From: Pseudomonas lurida
GTDB lineage: Bacteria > Pseudomonadota > Gammaproteobacteria > Pseudomonadales > Pseudomonadaceae
NCBI RefSeq assembly: GCF_013522705.1
Contig: NZ_JAAMRE010000025.1
Location: forward strand, 37,818-101,817
Direction of reading: 5' to 3'
Length of the DNA: 64,000 nucleotides
The notes below the pieces were generated by a model, which worked only from the letters and a program-made list of their open reading frames with translations, was not told the origin of the DNA and made no database searches. Each line of letters starts with the position of its first letter. Within the stretch, counting starts at the first letter, position 1. The position numbers and the translations under genes are program-made. This document shows positions 62,469 through 64,000 of the stretch, one piece after another.

Positions 62469-62749
62469 CGTGTGTGTCCTCATGGCCATTCTGTGTGGCC
62501 GGCGAATAGTGGCTGATCAGGTGTGCAGCAAGGCGTAAACAAAGCGTCGTTGTTGGGAGCGAGTGTGGGGCTGCTGATGTGCCGAACCTTATCCATGAGC
62601 GACATGGCCCACTCTGATCCCGACGCGCAAGCCCCGTGGTATGGGGGCTGGTCGCGATAAGTATGTGAATGTCGCAGATAGGTAAATGGGCGGTTCTCGC
62701 GTTACGCAGAATCGCCACCATAAGGCCGACGTCGGCGGTGGAGAACAAC
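62469..62749. promoter_or_regulatory. Divergent gbcA/gbcB control region with inverted repeat (candidate GbdR site)
   Basis: 281 bases. GCGACATGGCCC at 62599-62610 and GGGGCTGGTCGC at 62644-62655 form an interrupted inverted repeat (GCGACnnGnCCC pattern, centre to centre about 45 bp). The two genes are GbdR targets in P. aeruginosa, so this is the likely activator site. Basal promoter elements were not resolved. Confidence 0.5.
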
Positions 62750-63850
62750 ATGTCCAATAATTTCCTGAATCCGGTAACCACCCAGACCTGGGCCAATGGT
62801 CGGCACATCGTCCGTTGCGTCAAAGTCATCCAGGAAACCTGGGATGTGCGCACCTTTTGTTTCATGGCCGACCAGCCGATCCTGTTCTTTTTCAAGCCGG
62901 GGCAGTTCGTGACCCTGGAGCTGGAAATCGAAGGCCAGCCGATCATGCGTTCGTACACCATCTCCAGCTCGCCGTCGGTGCCCTACAGCTTTTCGGTGAC
63001 CATCAAGCGCGTGCCGGGCGGCAAGGTGTCCAACTGGCTGCACGACACGTTGCATGAAGGCCAGGAGCTGGCAGTGCATGGGCCGGTCGGGCTGTTCAAC
63101 GCCATCGATTACCCGAGCCCGAAGGTGCTGTACCTCAGCGGAGGTGTGGGTATCACGCCGGTGATGTCGATGGCGCGCTGGTTCTACGACACCAACGCCA
63201 ATGTCGACATGACGTTTGTCCACAGCGCCCGCTCGCCCAAAGACATCATTTATCACCGCGAGCTGGAGCACATGGCATCGCGGATCGACAACTTCAGCCT
63301 GCACCTGATCTGCGAGAAGCATGGCCTGGGCGAGCCCTGGGCCGGGTATCGCGGCTACCTGAACCACAAGATGCTTGAGTTGATGGTGCCAGACTTCCTC
63401 GAGCGCGAAGTGTTCTGCTGCGGCCCCACACCGTACATGAGCGCGGTGAAACGCCTGCTGGAGGCGGCCGGTTTCGACATGACGCGCTACCACGAGGAGT
63501 CTTTCGGCGCCACGCCACCCGAAGCGCGGGCCGACGCCGTGGAGCAAGCTGAACAAGCTGCCGACGCGCCGGAAGTTGACCTGGCGGATCTGCACCAGGT
63601 GGAGTTCATCGCCTCGGGCAAAAGCATCCGCGTGGCGCCGGGCGAAACCGTGCACGCGGCCGCCGCCAAGCTTGGCCTGATGATCCCCAAGGCCTGCGGC
63701 ATGGGTATCTGCGGTACGTGCAAGGTGATGAAGCTGGGCGGGGAAGTAGAGATGGAGCACAACGGCGGGATTACCGAGGAAGACGAGGCCGAAGGCTACA
63801 TCCTGTCGTGCTGCAGCGTGCCGAAGGGTGATGTGCGTATCGAGTTCTGA
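62750..63850 (+). CDS. gbcB: Glycine betaine monooxygenase reductase subunit GbcB
   Basis: 366 residues from ATG 62750 after GGAG. N-terminal FAD domain (MRSYTISSSP, about 68-77), NAD(P)H domain (LSGGVGITPVMSMARWF and VFCCGPTPYM), then a C-terminal plant-type [2Fe-2S] ferredoxin domain (ACGMGICGTC and a final Cys in LSCCSVPKG). Passes electrons from NAD(P)H to GbcA. Confidence 0.95.
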   Translation: MSNNFLNPVTTQTWANGRHIVRCVKVIQETWDVRTFCFMADQPILFFFKPGQFVTLELEIEGQPIMRSYTISSSPSVPYSFSVTIKRVPGGKVSNWLHDTLHEGQELAVHGPVGLFNAIDYPSPKVLYLSGGVGITPVMSMARWFYDTNANVDMTFVHSARSPKDIIYHRELEHMASRIDNFSLHLICEKHGLGEPWAGYRGYLNHKMLELMVPDFLEREVFCCGPTPYMSAVKRLLEAAGFDMTRYHEESFGATPPEARADAVEQAEQAADAPEVDLADLHQVEFIASGKSIRVAPGETVHAAAAKLGLMIPKACGMGICGTCKVMKLGGEVEMEHNGGITEEDEAEGYILSCCSVPKGDVRIEF

Positions 63851-63856
63851 CGATAG

Positions 63857-63994
63857 ATCGTTCCCACGCTCCACGTGGGAATGCAGCCCGTGACGCTCTG
63901 CGTCACAAGATGCACAAGGTTCGAATCTTGCGTGCTTGCCGGGACGCGGAGCGTCCGGGGAGGCATTCCCACGCAGAGCGTGGGAACGAGGTTC
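63857..63994. repeat. 138-nt multi-hairpin repeat, inverted copy
   Basis: Reverse-complement copy of the 48907-49200 elements, just after gbcB: GTTCCCACGCTCCACGTGGG, GTGACGCTCTGCGTCAC, GGGACGCGGAGCGTCC and CATTCCCACGCAGAGCGTGG. Same length (138) as the two tandem copies. Could end gbcB transcription. Confidence 0.9.
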
Positions 63995-64000
63995 ACTGGG

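Overview
The window reads as chromosome of a fluorescent Pseudomonas (P. fluorescens group). Coding DNA is GC-rich with strong GC3 bias. REP/BIME palindromes carrying a GGGGGCTTGCCCCC-type core sit between many genes. The gene order around choline, carnitine and glycine betaine catabolism follows the gbdR/cdhR/dgc/gbc neighbourhood known from P. aeruginosa. No tRNA, rRNA, CRISPR array or intact insertion sequence was recognised.

Layout. (1) 1-3500: an AT-richer, probably acquired patch on the minus strand. It has a good sigma70 promoter, a 55-residue peptide gene, a hairpin, a SagB-type nitroreductase/dehydrogenase broken by two compensating frameshifts, and a NodU/CmcH-type carbamoyltransferase running off the left edge. 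It looks like the start of a small peptide- or amino-acid-derived natural product cluster and is the best candidate for an undescribed system. (2) 3500-19400: mostly core genes: PL7 alginate lyase, REC-PAS-GGDEF-EAL protein, YgjP-like metalloprotein, GNAT acetyltransferase, periplasmic binding protein, YccS-type FUSC protein, BaiN-type flavoprotein, DbpA helicase, an RhlA homologue directly upstream of a DHA2 efflux pump, and a TldD/PmbA peptidase pair. (3) 19500-48900 with 61100-63850: a quaternary-amine island. Choline enters through BetT or CbcXWV and is oxidised by BetA and BetB to glycine betaine. GbcAB demethylates this to dimethylglycine, and DgcAB with a dedicated ETF gives sarcosine. 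Carnitine enters with CaiX and is converted by LcdH, CdhC and a thioesterase to glycine betaine. A serine deaminase could take the serine that forms from glycine. BetI, GbdR and CdhR are the regulators. An AAA+ ATPase with its own palindromic operator, a DUF3010 protein, a tyrosinase and an LprI-like protein interrupt this island. (4) 49270-60379: one long minus-strand locus for a compact type II secretion/type IV pilus-like machine. It has a liposecretin, PilMNOP-like proteins, ATPase, platform protein, GspG, three further pseudopilins, a lytic transglycosylase, and an embedded AA10 lytic polysaccharide monooxygenase that is the likely cargo. (5) 60380-61172: a gene-free tract with five exact DnaA-box 9-mers in one orientation inside degenerate ~170 bp repeats.

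Repeats: 138-nt multi-hairpin elements occur in tandem at 48907-49200 and inverted at 63857-63994, bracketing the secretion locus and gbcAB. A second ~60-100 nt family at 13945, 21283 and 44845 contributes coding sequence or a ribosome binding site to neighbouring genes.
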